Below are positions 8,764 to 16,172 of a stretch of 51,832 bases of DNA, piece after piece (positions within the stretch are counted from its first letter, which is position 1; each line of letters begins with the position of its first letter). Made by a program: the position numbers and the translations under genes. The stretch spans positions 1 to 51,832 of the forward strand of contig NZ_BAFB01000093.1 of NCBI RefSeq assembly GCF_000248075.1, read 5' to 3'. This DNA comes from Gordonia otitidis NBRC 100426. GTDB lineage: Bacteria; Actinomycetota; Actinomycetes; Mycobacteriales; Mycobacteriaceae. The notes under the pieces were generated by a model, which worked only from the letters and a program-made list of their open reading frames with translations, made no database searches and was not told the origin of the DNA.

Positions 8764-8801
8764 ATGATTCCGGATGGAATCATTCGTGAGTCACGATATC
8801 G
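8764..8801. promoter_or_regulatory. Cluster of palindromes between fmdA and fmdB-like genes
   Basis: Three perfect dyads sit within 38 bases. ATGATTCC-GGAT-GGAATCAT occupies 8764-8783. TCGTGA-G-TCACGA follows directly at 8784-8796. CGATATCG lies at 8794-8801. The position, 57-94 bases upstream of the fmdA start, and the exact symmetry fit operators for one or more dimeric repressors or activators of amidase expression. No regulator gene is adjacent. Confidence 0.5.
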
Positions 8802-8949
8802 CGAAATCTGCCGCGATGCGCTGGATGAGGAAAGACGCTGCAGCACAACAGTATCGAGTACTCGTCTGCGAGCCGCGTCCGTATGCCGGGCGTGTATACC
8901 GCACGCGGGTACGCCAACGCCGAGCAGTTGTCGGCGCTAAGGTCGATGC

Positions 8950-9237
8950 ATGCCGACCTACGTGTTCCGCTGTGCTCAGAGGTGCGTCGACGTCGAGGAG
9001 ATCCACGCGATGGCCACGGTGCCGACCGAAGTGGTCTGCCCGGCGTGCGGTGCGAGTGCGATGCGGATCGTGGGTTCACCGGCACTCGGGACGGGGAACA
9101 GTCCGGCGATGCGCGCGCAGGATGCCACCCGTGCGACCGCAGAAGCACCCGCCGTGGTCTCGTCGGTGCCCGGTGTTCGCCGTCGCGCCACACCCGTGAC
9201 CACGAACCCGCTGCATCGGAAGCTCCCGCGTCCCTGA
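8950..9237 (+). CDS. FmdB-family zinc-ribbon protein
   Basis: A 95-residue protein starting MPTYVFRC, the hallmark of the FmdB (CxxC_CXXC_SSSS) family. Likely zinc ligands are the cysteines of RCAQRC (residues 8 and 12) and CPAC near residue 35. The C-terminal half is low complexity and basic. FmdB was named as a putative regulator beside formamidase genes, and here it again lies divergent from fmdA, which supports the assignment. The first knuckle is C-x3-C rather than the usual C-x2-C. Whether it regulates fmdA is not shown by the sequence. Confidence 0.8.
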   Translation: MPTYVFRCAQRCVDVEEIHAMATVPTEVVCPACGASAMRIVGSPALGTGNSPAMRAQDATRATAEAPAVVSSVPGVRRRATPVTTNPLHRKLPRP

Positions 9238-9315
9238 CGGCTTCATGTCGGCCGACACCCAGGCGCCCGAACGCGGCGAGGTCCGGATAGGGCGCAGACG
9301 CTACGGTGGAAGACC

Positions 9316-9891
9316 GTGAGCACCTCAGTGACCGATGCGGTCCATGACTTCCTCGTCGCCCGACTCGGTGTCGAACCGCAGCGTGCGTCGGTGACTTTCC
9401 TGGGAGTCGAAGCGATCGACGTCGAGCGTTATGTCGTCGACGACGATGTGGTGTTCGCGACTGTTGGTTGCTCACGTCACCCGATGACCGATCCCGGCGA
9501 TCTCCATCCCGATCCGGTCCGTGGGCCCCGCGCCGAACTGGTCGTGCGGATGCACGCGGGTGTCGCGATGCCCGGTGTGCACCGTCGACTCGCCACCGTG
9601 GCGGCGGCGCCCGCGGTCGAAGGTCTCGTGCTCGATGCGGATGCGCTCGTCGATCTCGGAGAACCCCTGTGGGACGGTGCGCCGTTCACGGCCCTGCTGA
9701 CCGGCGCGGACGAACTGGGTGAGATCGCCTTACCCGAACCGATGGCTCCGGTGCGCCTGCTTCGGGCTGTTCCGATCACGGCGAACGAGGCCGCATGGGT
9801 GCTACTCAAAGGTGCCGACGAACTGCGTGAGGCGTGGGCGGAGGCCAACATCGACGTCGCAGATCCGCGACGTTCGCCGGCCAGCATGTGA
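9316..9891 (+). CDS. Suppressor-of-fused (SUFU) domain protein
   Basis: A 191-residue soluble protein with a GTG start. The pattern of an early hydrophobic strand (VFATVGCSRHPM), RAELVVRMHAGV, then LLTGADELGEI, VRLLRAVPITANEAAWVL and a final Glu-rich helix matches bacterial suppressor-of-fused-like (SUFU/Imm-SUFU) domains. In bacteria such proteins are often immunity proteins of polymorphic toxins, but stand-alone copies of unknown role are also common. No toxin gene is adjacent (corA follows, convergent), so an immunity function is not supported here. Confidence 0.65.
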   Translation: MSTSVTDAVHDFLVARLGVEPQRASVTFLGVEAIDVERYVVDDDVVFATVGCSRHPMTDPGDLHPDPVRGPRAELVVRMHAGVAMPGVHRRLATVAAAPAVEGLVLDADALVDLGEPLWDGAPFTALLTGADELGEIALPEPMAPVRLLRAVPITANEAAWVLLKGADELREAWAEANIDVADPRRSPASM

Positions 9892-9944
9892 GCGGTGGTC
9901 TGCCCGGCGTACACGAGGGTGTACACCCGCAGGTCGGCGCTGGT

Positions 9945-11045
9945 CTAGAGCCAGTGGCTTCGTCGGAAGGTCGCCCAGAGGGCTCCGCACACGATGAGCA
10001 TGGCGAGGCACAGCAGTCCGAATCCCTGCCGGTCGTGCATACCGGGCAGGATGTCGAAGTTCATCCCGTAGAGCCCAGCGACCATGGTGGGCACCGCGGC
10101 GATCGCCACCCACGCGGAGATCTTCCGCATGTCGCTGTTCTGTTGGATGCTCACTTTCGTGGCGGCGGCGTCGAGAAGTGAGCTCAACACCTCGTCGTAC
10201 TCCACCACGCGTTCGATGACCGTGCTCAGGTGATCGGACACGTCGCGGAACTGGCGGCGGATCTCCTTGGGCACGAGCGTGTTGTCCGACGCCAGTCGCG
10301 ACATCGGGCCTGCCAACGGCGTCACCGCCCGCCGCAACTCGAGGACTTCGCGCCGGAGTAGGTAGACGGGCTCGATGTTCAACCAGCGCTGTTGTCGGGA
10401 GAACACCGTGCTCTCGATGGAGACGACATCGTCCTCCATACGCTCGGACACCGCCAGGTAGGAGTCGACGACCTTATCTGCGACCGCATGGAGTACCGCC
10501 GTCGGGCCGAGCGCGAGGCGCTCGGGTCTCGCTTCCATGCGACGTCGCAGGTTGTGCAGATGTGTGTGGTCGCCGTGGCGCACGGTGATCACGAAATCCC
10601 GACCCGCGAACACCATGATCTCGCCCGTCTCGACGACCTCGCTGGCCTTCTCCATCGACTCGTGCTCGACGTAGGAAACGGTGCGAAGAACGAGGAACTG
10701 CATGTCGTCGTAGACTTCGAGCTTCGGGCGCTGGTGCGCGTGGACGGCGTCCTCCACGACTAACTCGTGCAGACCGAACACCTCACCGACGCCGGTCATC
10801 TGTTCGTCATCGGGGTGTGCCAGTCCGAGCCAGACGAAGCCCTCACCACTCTCACGGACCTTCGTGAACGCGTCGGAGTACGTGATCCGACCGGGCTGGC
10901 GGATTCCGTCGACATAGACCGCGCAGTCGACCACCGCACGCGCGACGGGAACAGGAATCCGGGGGAGCGTCCGCGACTGACGGGCGTTGCGTCCGCCTGG
11001 GCGCAGATTGGACATTCCGCCGGGACGGAGGTTGGGCATGGGCAC
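9945..11045 (-). CDS. corA: CorA-family magnesium/cobalt transporter
   Basis: A 366-residue CorA-type channel subunit. A large soluble N-terminal funnel domain (about residues 50-290) is followed by two C-terminal membrane helices; the first ends in the GMNFD selectivity motif (VAGLYGMNFDILPGM) and the second is GLLCLAMLIVCGALWATF. The protein ends in basic residues, as CorA usually does. It corresponds to Rv1239c, which also follows sugC in M. tuberculosis. Start choices are GTG 11045 or ATG 11039. A TAGCAT at 11053-11058 (minus-strand -10) lies so close that the transcript may be leaderless. Confidence 0.92.
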   Translation of the reverse strand: MPMPNLRPGGMSNLRPGGRNARQSRTLPRIPVPVARAVVDCAVYVDGIRQPGRITYSDAFTKVRESGEGFVWLGLAHPDDEQMTGVGEVFGLHELVVEDAVHAHQRPKLEVYDDMQFLVLRTVSYVEHESMEKASEVVETGEIMVFAGRDFVITVRHGDHTHLHNLRRRMEARPERLALGPTAVLHAVADKVVDSYLAVSERMEDDVVSIESTVFSRQQRWLNIEPVYLLRREVLELRRAVTPLAGPMSRLASDNTLVPKEIRRQFRDVSDHLSTVIERVVEYDEVLSSLLDAAATKVSIQQNSDMRKISAWVAIAAVPTMVAGLYGMNFDILPGMHDRQGFGLLCLAMLIVCGALWATFRRSHWL

Positions 11046-11187
11046 GGTGTGGATGCTACTCGCGCAACCGGTCTCGGAAACGTCGCCAAGCCACGTCAGC
11101 AGGCATGCCCGTGACCGGGCGGGCCTTCCCTCGACGTCGCCGTCGACATCAGACGGGTGCGCTCAGCCACCGCTGACGCGTTATACC

Positions 11188-12171
11188 GTGAACCCCGTGC
11201 TCACTCGTGTCTGGTCCACAGCCGTGCTCGCGGTCGTCGCGTTCCTCACAGCCGGGGTGCTTGCCGGCTGTTCGAGCCCGTCGAGTGAGGCCGACTCGAC
11301 CGGCCGACTGCTGAGGGTGGGCGCAGGCGACACCTCTGCGCTGGAGGTGATGGCCGAGATCTACGCGGGCGCCTTGCGCGACGTCGGGGCTCCGGTCGCA
11401 CACCAGGTACGCATCGGTGACGACACCAGCCTGCTGGCCGACATGGACAAGGCCGCCCTCGACCTCTTTCCGGCCTTCGGCGGCGATCTGCTCTCGGCAC
11501 TTGCGCCGTCATCGACCGCGACGACGGCCGAGGATGTCTACGACGAGCTGAATCGCTCTCTGCCCCAAGGTGTCTCGGTGGGGGATGCGACGCCGGTGAG
11601 CGCGACTCCGCAGGTGTTCGTCGCGACGTCGCTTGCGCAGTCGAGTAACGCCACCGACTTGTCGGAATGCGGGAGGCTTCCCGCAGGAATGCCCGTCGTG
11701 GTCGTCGACCGCGCGGAGCCCGGTGTCATGTCGGCGCTCGCCGCACAGGGATGTCGGTTCGGTCCGGTCGAGACGGTCGGATCGGTGCGTGAGGTGATCG
11801 CACGCGTCGGGACCGGAGACTCGGCCGGGGTGCTGTCGGCCCTCGACGCCGCAGTGGCGCTCGATGCCTCCGCCCCTCAAATCCAGGCGCTCCGGGTGTC
11901 CACCCCCACGCAGAGCGGGGCTCGGGGCTCAACCGCACCGGATTCAGCCGCGCCGGGGACCCCAGCCCGCGGAGAGACCGCCGGTCCGCGAGCACAGAAC
12001 CTCGTTCCGGTCTTCCGCACAGCGGCGCTGACGCGTAGCGAGGTCAAGCAGATCAATCGCGTCGCGGGCGAGATCACGACTGCCGACCTCGCCGAACTGG
12101 CTCGTCGCGCGGACGAGGGCGCCGAGCCACGCGACCTCGCGGTCGGGTGGCTCGGCGAGCACAGCTTGTAG
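11188..12171 (+). CDS. lpqZ: LpqZ-like lipoprotein, glycine betaine/choline-binding (OpuAC/ProX) type
   Basis: An exported lipoprotein of about 327 residues. A hydrophobic signal (TAVLAVVAFLTAGVLAGC) ends in the lipobox VLAGC. The mature part resembles an OpuAC/ProX solute-binding fold: LLRVGAGDTSALEVMAEIYAGAL, a DLFPAFGGDLLSAL ligand-loop region and a closing block LTRSEVKQINRVAGEITTADL. Between them, about residues 230-265, is a Ser/Pro/Ala/Gly-rich insert not expected in the fold. No permease or ATPase lies nearby, so it is an orphan binding protein, as LpqZ (Rv1244) is. Start is GTG 11188 or 11197; longer frames add sequence without a signal peptide. Confidence 0.75.
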   Translation: MNPVLTRVWSTAVLAVVAFLTAGVLAGCSSPSSEADSTGRLLRVGAGDTSALEVMAEIYAGALRDVGAPVAHQVRIGDDTSLLADMDKAALDLFPAFGGDLLSALAPSSTATTAEDVYDELNRSLPQGVSVGDATPVSATPQVFVATSLAQSSNATDLSECGRLPAGMPVVVVDRAEPGVMSALAAQGCRFGPVETVGSVREVIARVGTGDSAGVLSALDAAVALDASAPQIQALRVSTPTQSGARGSTAPDSAAPGTPARGETAGPRAQNLVPVFRTAALTRSEVKQINRVAGEITTADLAELARRADEGAEPRDLAVGWLGEHSL

Positions 12172-12182
12172 ATCCCGAGAGG

Positions 12183-13013
12183 TCAGCGGAACGACGATGT
12201 AACGCGCTTGGTCACGCTCGCGACGAGACCCTGGTACTTCGATGCCACCAGACGTACCCAGATGTCGAGCACGATCGCGTCGGCGCCGATCAGCACGCGC
12301 GCCTTGTTCTTCTTCACGCCCTTGATGATGGTGTCTGCCGCCGACGACGCAGAGGTGCGCGCGAGGTACTTGTCGAAGAACTGCGCGAAGTTCGCCTGGT
12401 CGTAGTCGTCGGCGACGGTCGCGTTGCGTGCGATCGCGGTCTTGATGCCGCCGGGATGCACGCACGTGACGCGCACGGGGTGCTTGGCGATGAGCATCTC
12501 CTGGTTGAGTGCTTCGGTGAACCCGCGGACAGCGAACTTTGCCGAGTTGTACGCCGCCTGGCCCGGCTCCGACAGCAGACCGAACAGCGACGACGTGTTG
12601 ACGATGTGACCGTCACCAGAGGCGATGATGTGCGGTAGGAACGCCTTCGTGCCGTTGACCACACCCCAGAAGTCGACGTCCATCACGCGCTCGATGTCCT
12701 TGAACTCGGTGCGCTCCACTTCGCCGTGGTGAGCGATACCCGCATTGTTGAAGACCACGTTGACCTTGCCGTAGTGGCCCATGACGGTCTCGGCGTAGTC
12801 GAGAACCGCTTCGCGCTCGGCGACGTTGAGGATCTGCGCATGCACCGGTGCACCGGCCTCGGCGACGAGCTTCTCCGTCGTGGCGAGACCGTCGGGGTCG
12901 ACGTCGGAGATCGCGAGCTTGGCACCCTGCTGGGCCAATTTCACGGCGAGCTCGCGGCCCATGCCCGAGCCGGCGCCGGTGACGACGACGACCTTGTCGC
13001 GAAAGTCCTTCAT
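12183..13013 (-). CDS. Short-chain dehydrogenase/reductase (Rv1245c-like)
   Basis: A classical NAD(P)-dependent SDR of 276 residues, the length I recall for Rv1245c, which holds the same place after lpqZ. Visible motifs are the Rossmann glycine pattern TGAGSGMG near the N-terminus, NNAG (VFNNAGIAHHG), the catalytic serine in IVNTSSLFG and the YNSAK catalytic Tyr-Lys pair. The ATG at 13013 is chosen because AGGAGG lies five bases upstream; the longer frame to 13160 is spurious. The substrate is unknown. It follows the monooxygenase gene on the same strand with an 85-base gap, so the two may act on related ketone or alcohol substrates. Confidence 0.88.
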   Translation of the reverse strand: MKDFRDKVVVVTGAGSGMGRELAVKLAQQGAKLAISDVDPDGLATTEKLVAEAGAPVHAQILNVAEREAVLDYAETVMGHYGKVNVVFNNAGIAHHGEVERTEFKDIERVMDVDFWGVVNGTKAFLPHIIASGDGHIVNTSSLFGLLSEPGQAAYNSAKFAVRGFTEALNQEMLIAKHPVRVTCVHPGGIKTAIARNATVADDYDQANFAQFFDKYLARTSASSAADTIIKGVKKNKARVLIGADAIVLDIWVRLVASKYQGLVASVTKRVTSSFR

Positions 13014-13098
13014 GATGTCCTCCTGTTGTTGACGTGATTGGCGGGCGTCACCGCGGTGAGGGTGCACCACGGTGGGTAAGTCGTGCGCTAGAGAGTGA

Positions 13099-14646
13099 TC
13101 AGGTGCGGATCTCGGCCGGAGCCGAGTCGTTCTCGATGCGCGACTGCTCGTGCGCGACATCGTAGGCAGCGACGTCGAATTTGCGGGTCTGCCTACGGAA
13201 GTTGAAGGTGAATCCGGGCCACAGTGTGGTGATGTTGCCGTTCTCGTCGGCGTACCAGGATGCGCATCCGCCGTTCACCCAGACGCTGTTTCGGAGCGCG
13301 TGCTGAATGTCCCGGTTGTACTGGCGTTGCGACGTCGCGGTGACATCGCAACGCGTGATTTGTTGTGTACGAACGGTTTTCAGGTAGTCGATCAGGTAGT
13401 TGAGCTGCGACTCGATCATGTAGACCATCGAGGTGTGTCCGAGGCCGGTCGACGGTCCGATCATCAGCATCATGTTCGGGAAGCCGTGGACGAACGACCC
13501 CTTGTATCCCTGCATCCCGATCGTGTCCCAGGCCTGCGCCAGCGAGCGTCCATCGGCGCCGACGATGCAGTCGAACACAGGTGAGTCGGTGACGTGGAAG
13601 CCGGTTGCGACGATCAGCACGTCGATCTCCCGCTCGGTGCCGTCGGCTGTCACGATGCTCGACGGTGTCACGCGTGCGATGGGGTCGGTGACGAGGTCGA
13701 CGTTGCGTCGATCGAGCGCCGGGTACCAGGCGTTGGATCGCAGTATTCGTTTACAGCCGACCTGGAAGCGTGGGGTGACCTTTTCGCGCAGTTGGGGGTC
13801 GCGAATCCCACGCAGGATGTTGGCGCGGGCGACCATCTCGACCGGTTTGAGTGCCGTGCGCGAGTGCGTGAGACCGAAGGCGATGAACTCGTTGAAGGCG
13901 TACACGCCCGCGCGGCTGGCGCGCTGAACGATCGGTGCGTTCTTGAACAACCAGTGTTCGACCGCCGTGTACGGCCGTTCGGTGCGGGGAACTATCCAGG
14001 GTGCCGTGCGCTGGTAGACATCGAGGTGGTCGACCTTCTTGGCCACCTCGGGCACGATCTGGATGGCCGACGCCCCCGTGCCGATCACGGCAACGCGTTT
14101 GCCGGTGAGGTCGACGTCGTCGTCCCAGCGTGCCGAGTGCATGATCGTGCCGCCGAATGACTCGATACCGTCGATCTCGGGAAGATTGGGCTCGCACAAC
14201 GGTCCGACTGCGCCGATCAGATGCTGCGCGCGGTAGGTCGTCACGCTCTCGGCATCGGGGTCGGACTGTGTCGACACGGTGTCGATGAACCAGCGACGTT
14301 CGTCCTCGTTCCACGCTGCGCGGATGACCTCGGTGCCGAACCTGGCCTTGTCACGCACACCGTAGTGGTCGGCCACGTCGTTGATGTACCGGTAGATCTC
14401 GGGCTGATGCGAATAGGACCGCGACCATTGCGGGTTGGGGGCGAACGAATACGAGTACAGGTTCGATGCGACGTCGCACGCGGCGCCCGGGTAGGTGTTG
14501 TCGCGCCAGGTGCCACCGAAGTCGGCGCCTCGATCGAGGATGACGTAGTCGGTGAAGCCGTTCTGACTCATCGTGATCGCCGCGCCGAGCCCGGAGAATC
14601 CGGCTCCGACGATCGCGACCTCAACATTGTGCGTTGTCATGGTCAT
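13099..14646 (-). CDS. Baeyer-Villiger-type flavin monooxygenase
   Basis: A FAD- and NADPH-dependent class B monooxygenase of about 515 residues. The FAD Rossmann motif GAGFSG is at the N-terminus and the NADPH motif GTGASA at mid-length. Between them the Baeyer-Villiger fingerprint FxGxxxHxxxW is exact (FGGTIMHSARW). Later typical blocks are VATGFHV and FPNMMLMIGPSTGLGH. It would convert ketones to esters or oxidise heteroatoms; the substrate is unknown. Three starts are possible (GTG 14649, ATG 14646, ATG 14640). It diverges from a tetR gene, and its promoter carries two copies of a 21-bp operator, so TetR repression is very likely. Confidence 0.88.
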   Translation of the reverse strand: MTMTTHNVEVAIVGAGFSGLGAAITMSQNGFTDYVILDRGADFGGTWRDNTYPGAACDVASNLYSYSFAPNPQWSRSYSHQPEIYRYINDVADHYGVRDKARFGTEVIRAAWNEDERRWFIDTVSTQSDPDAESVTTYRAQHLIGAVGPLCEPNLPEIDGIESFGGTIMHSARWDDDVDLTGKRVAVIGTGASAIQIVPEVAKKVDHLDVYQRTAPWIVPRTERPYTAVEHWLFKNAPIVQRASRAGVYAFNEFIAFGLTHSRTALKPVEMVARANILRGIRDPQLREKVTPRFQVGCKRILRSNAWYPALDRRNVDLVTDPIARVTPSSIVTADGTEREIDVLIVATGFHVTDSPVFDCIVGADGRSLAQAWDTIGMQGYKGSFVHGFPNMMLMIGPSTGLGHTSMVYMIESQLNYLIDYLKTVRTQQITRCDVTATSQRQYNRDIQHALRNSVWVNGGCASWYADENGNITTLWPGFTFNFRRQTRKFDVAAYDVAHEQSRIENDSAPAEIRT

Positions 14647-14658
14647 CACACTAGGAGC

Positions 14659-14701
14659 CTATTGAACCGTAGTCAATAGGCTATTGAATGATGGTCAATA
14701 A
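14659..14701. promoter_or_regulatory. Two tandem TetR-type operators
   Basis: The sequence CTATTGA-N7-TCAATAG (14659-14679) is a perfect dyad. It is repeated 22 bases on as CTATTGA-N7-TCAATAA (14681-14701) with one mismatch. The copies are about two helical turns apart and fill the 73-bp gap between the monooxygenase and tetR, so a dimeric TetR protein bound there could repress both genes. The A+T-rich repeats stand out from the surrounding GC-rich sequence. Confidence 0.7.
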
Positions 14702-14719
14702 GACGCCTAGAGTGGGGGT

Positions 14720-15313
14720 GTGACCCAGGCGAAGCGCACCAGGATGAGTCCCGAGGCCAGACGCGACCAACTGATCGCGCTCGGACTCCAGATGATGTCC
14801 GAGCGTCCGCTCGACGAGGTGTCCATCGACGCGATCGCGGAGGTCGCGGGTGTATCCCGTGCGCTGTTGTTCCACTACTTCGATTCCAAGCAGGACTTCC
14901 ACGTCGCCATCGCGAGGGCGCAGGGGGAGGAGATGCTGCGGCTGACGGCGCCCGACGAGTCCCTCGACGACCCGCTCGCCATTCTGTCGAGCTCGTTGTC
15001 GGCCTTCGTCGACTACGTCAGTGAGCACCGCAGCGCGTACACGGCGTTTCTGCGCGGAGCGTCGAGCACCGACCCGGCGATGCGCGCAGTGATCGACGGC
15101 ACCCGAGAGGCCATGGCCGAGCGAGTCCTCGACCACGCGCCGGCGCTCGGGGTGGAGGTCACGCCTGCGGTACGACTGGCGACGTTCGGGTGGATCGCCT
15201 TTGTCGAGGAGGTCACCATCGGTTGGCTCACGGACGAGCAGATCAGCCGCGAACAGTTACTGGCGTTGATCGGATCGTCGCTGCCGGCGATCGCCGTGGT
15301 GGCCTCCGCGTAA
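14720..15313 (+). CDS. TetR-family transcriptional regulator
   Basis: A 197-residue regulator. The N-terminal helix-turn-helix covers about residues 10-55: RRDQLIALGLQMM, then VSIDAIAEVAGVSRALLFHYFDSKQDF, a standard TetR recognition helix. The C-terminal two thirds is a helical ligand-binding domain with no clear ligand signature. The GTG start lies 18 bases after the second operator, so autoregulation together with control of the divergent monooxygenase is the natural reading. The ligand may be the substrate of that enzyme or a related lipophilic ketone (inference). Its 3' end overlaps the end of the convergent LysR remnant. Confidence 0.9.
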   Translation: MTQAKRTRMSPEARRDQLIALGLQMMSERPLDEVSIDAIAEVAGVSRALLFHYFDSKQDFHVAIARAQGEEMLRLTAPDESLDDPLAILSSSLSAFVDYVSEHRSAYTAFLRGASSTDPAMRAVIDGTREAMAERVLDHAPALGVEVTPAVRLATFGWIAFVEEVTIGWLTDEQISREQLLALIGSSLPAIAVVASA

Positions 15314-16150
15314 TCCGTCGGCGGCCGCCGACTTCCCGGTCTTCAGCGGCGTGAGTTCACGCGACGGAGACGGCGCAGCGCTTCGGAAGTGGGGGCCGAT
15401 CTCGCTGAGCAGCGCAGCGGCCGCAGGGGATTCGGGATCACGCCACACCACCCCGAGACGGGACCGTGCGTCCGGATCGGAGATCGGCAGGCTGACAATG
15501 TCGTTCCATGACGCTGCCGTACTCGCGCTGAGGGCGGCGACGCCGAGTCCGCGCGTGGCGAGCATGCGTGCCAGCGACGGTGACGCAACCTCCCAACGCG
15601 GACGTCGCATCTGCCCCTGGCGCGCGAGCAGTGCGTCGAGCGCCGCGCGGGCGCCTGTGCCGCGGGTGAGTGAGATCAGGTCGATGTCGGCGATCTCGTC
15701 GGGTGAGACGGTGGATCTGGTCGCCCACGGGTGATTACGCGCGATGACCGCATGCAGAGCGTCGTCGACGATGACCCCCGATGGTAGGTGCTGCGGTGCA
15801 TCCCCCGACCAGGCTGCGATCGCGACATCGAGCTCCCCCGACTCGACCTCCTCGATGAGCGCTGTCGAGATGCCTTCGCGGACGGAGATCTCGACGCCGG
15901 GATGGTCGTGATGCAGTCGAGCGATCGCGTCGAAGACCGGTCGCCAGGTCAGGCCGCTCACGGTGCCGACCCGCAGGGTCCCGGTGATGAGGCCGCGGAG
16001 ATCGTCGGCTGCTGCCGCGACGGCGTCGACTCCCTCGACTGCGGCGCGCAGGACGGGCAGTACCAGCTCTCCCTCGCTGGTCAACATCACCCGACGGGTG
16101 GTGCGTTGGAGGATAGCGATGCCCAGCTCGCTCTCGAGCTGGCCAACTGG
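15257..16150 (-). pseudogene. LysR-family regulator remnant lacking the DNA-binding N-terminus
   Basis: The frame matches a LysR regulator only from the linker onward: GQLESELGIAILQRTTRRV corresponds to the end of the winged helix, followed by an intact-looking effector domain (TGTLRVGTVSGLTWRPVFDAI, DVAIAAWSG, LISLTRGTGARAAL). The first 35-40 residues, which should form the recognition helices, are absent; upstream codons in this and the other frames encode only the 3' end of the neighbouring acyltransferase. Homology stops near 16150, about 20 bases from that gene's stop, so the LysR gene was probably cut when the island was placed here. It could not bind DNA in the usual way. Confidence 0.75.
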
Positions 16151-16172
16151 AGTCGCGTCGAGAACGGACTGA

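Noticed and set aside
9316..9891. Suppressor-of-fused protein as an immunity protein of a toxin system
   Set aside because: No polymorphic toxin or secretion gene is adjacent; the neighbours are housekeeping genes.
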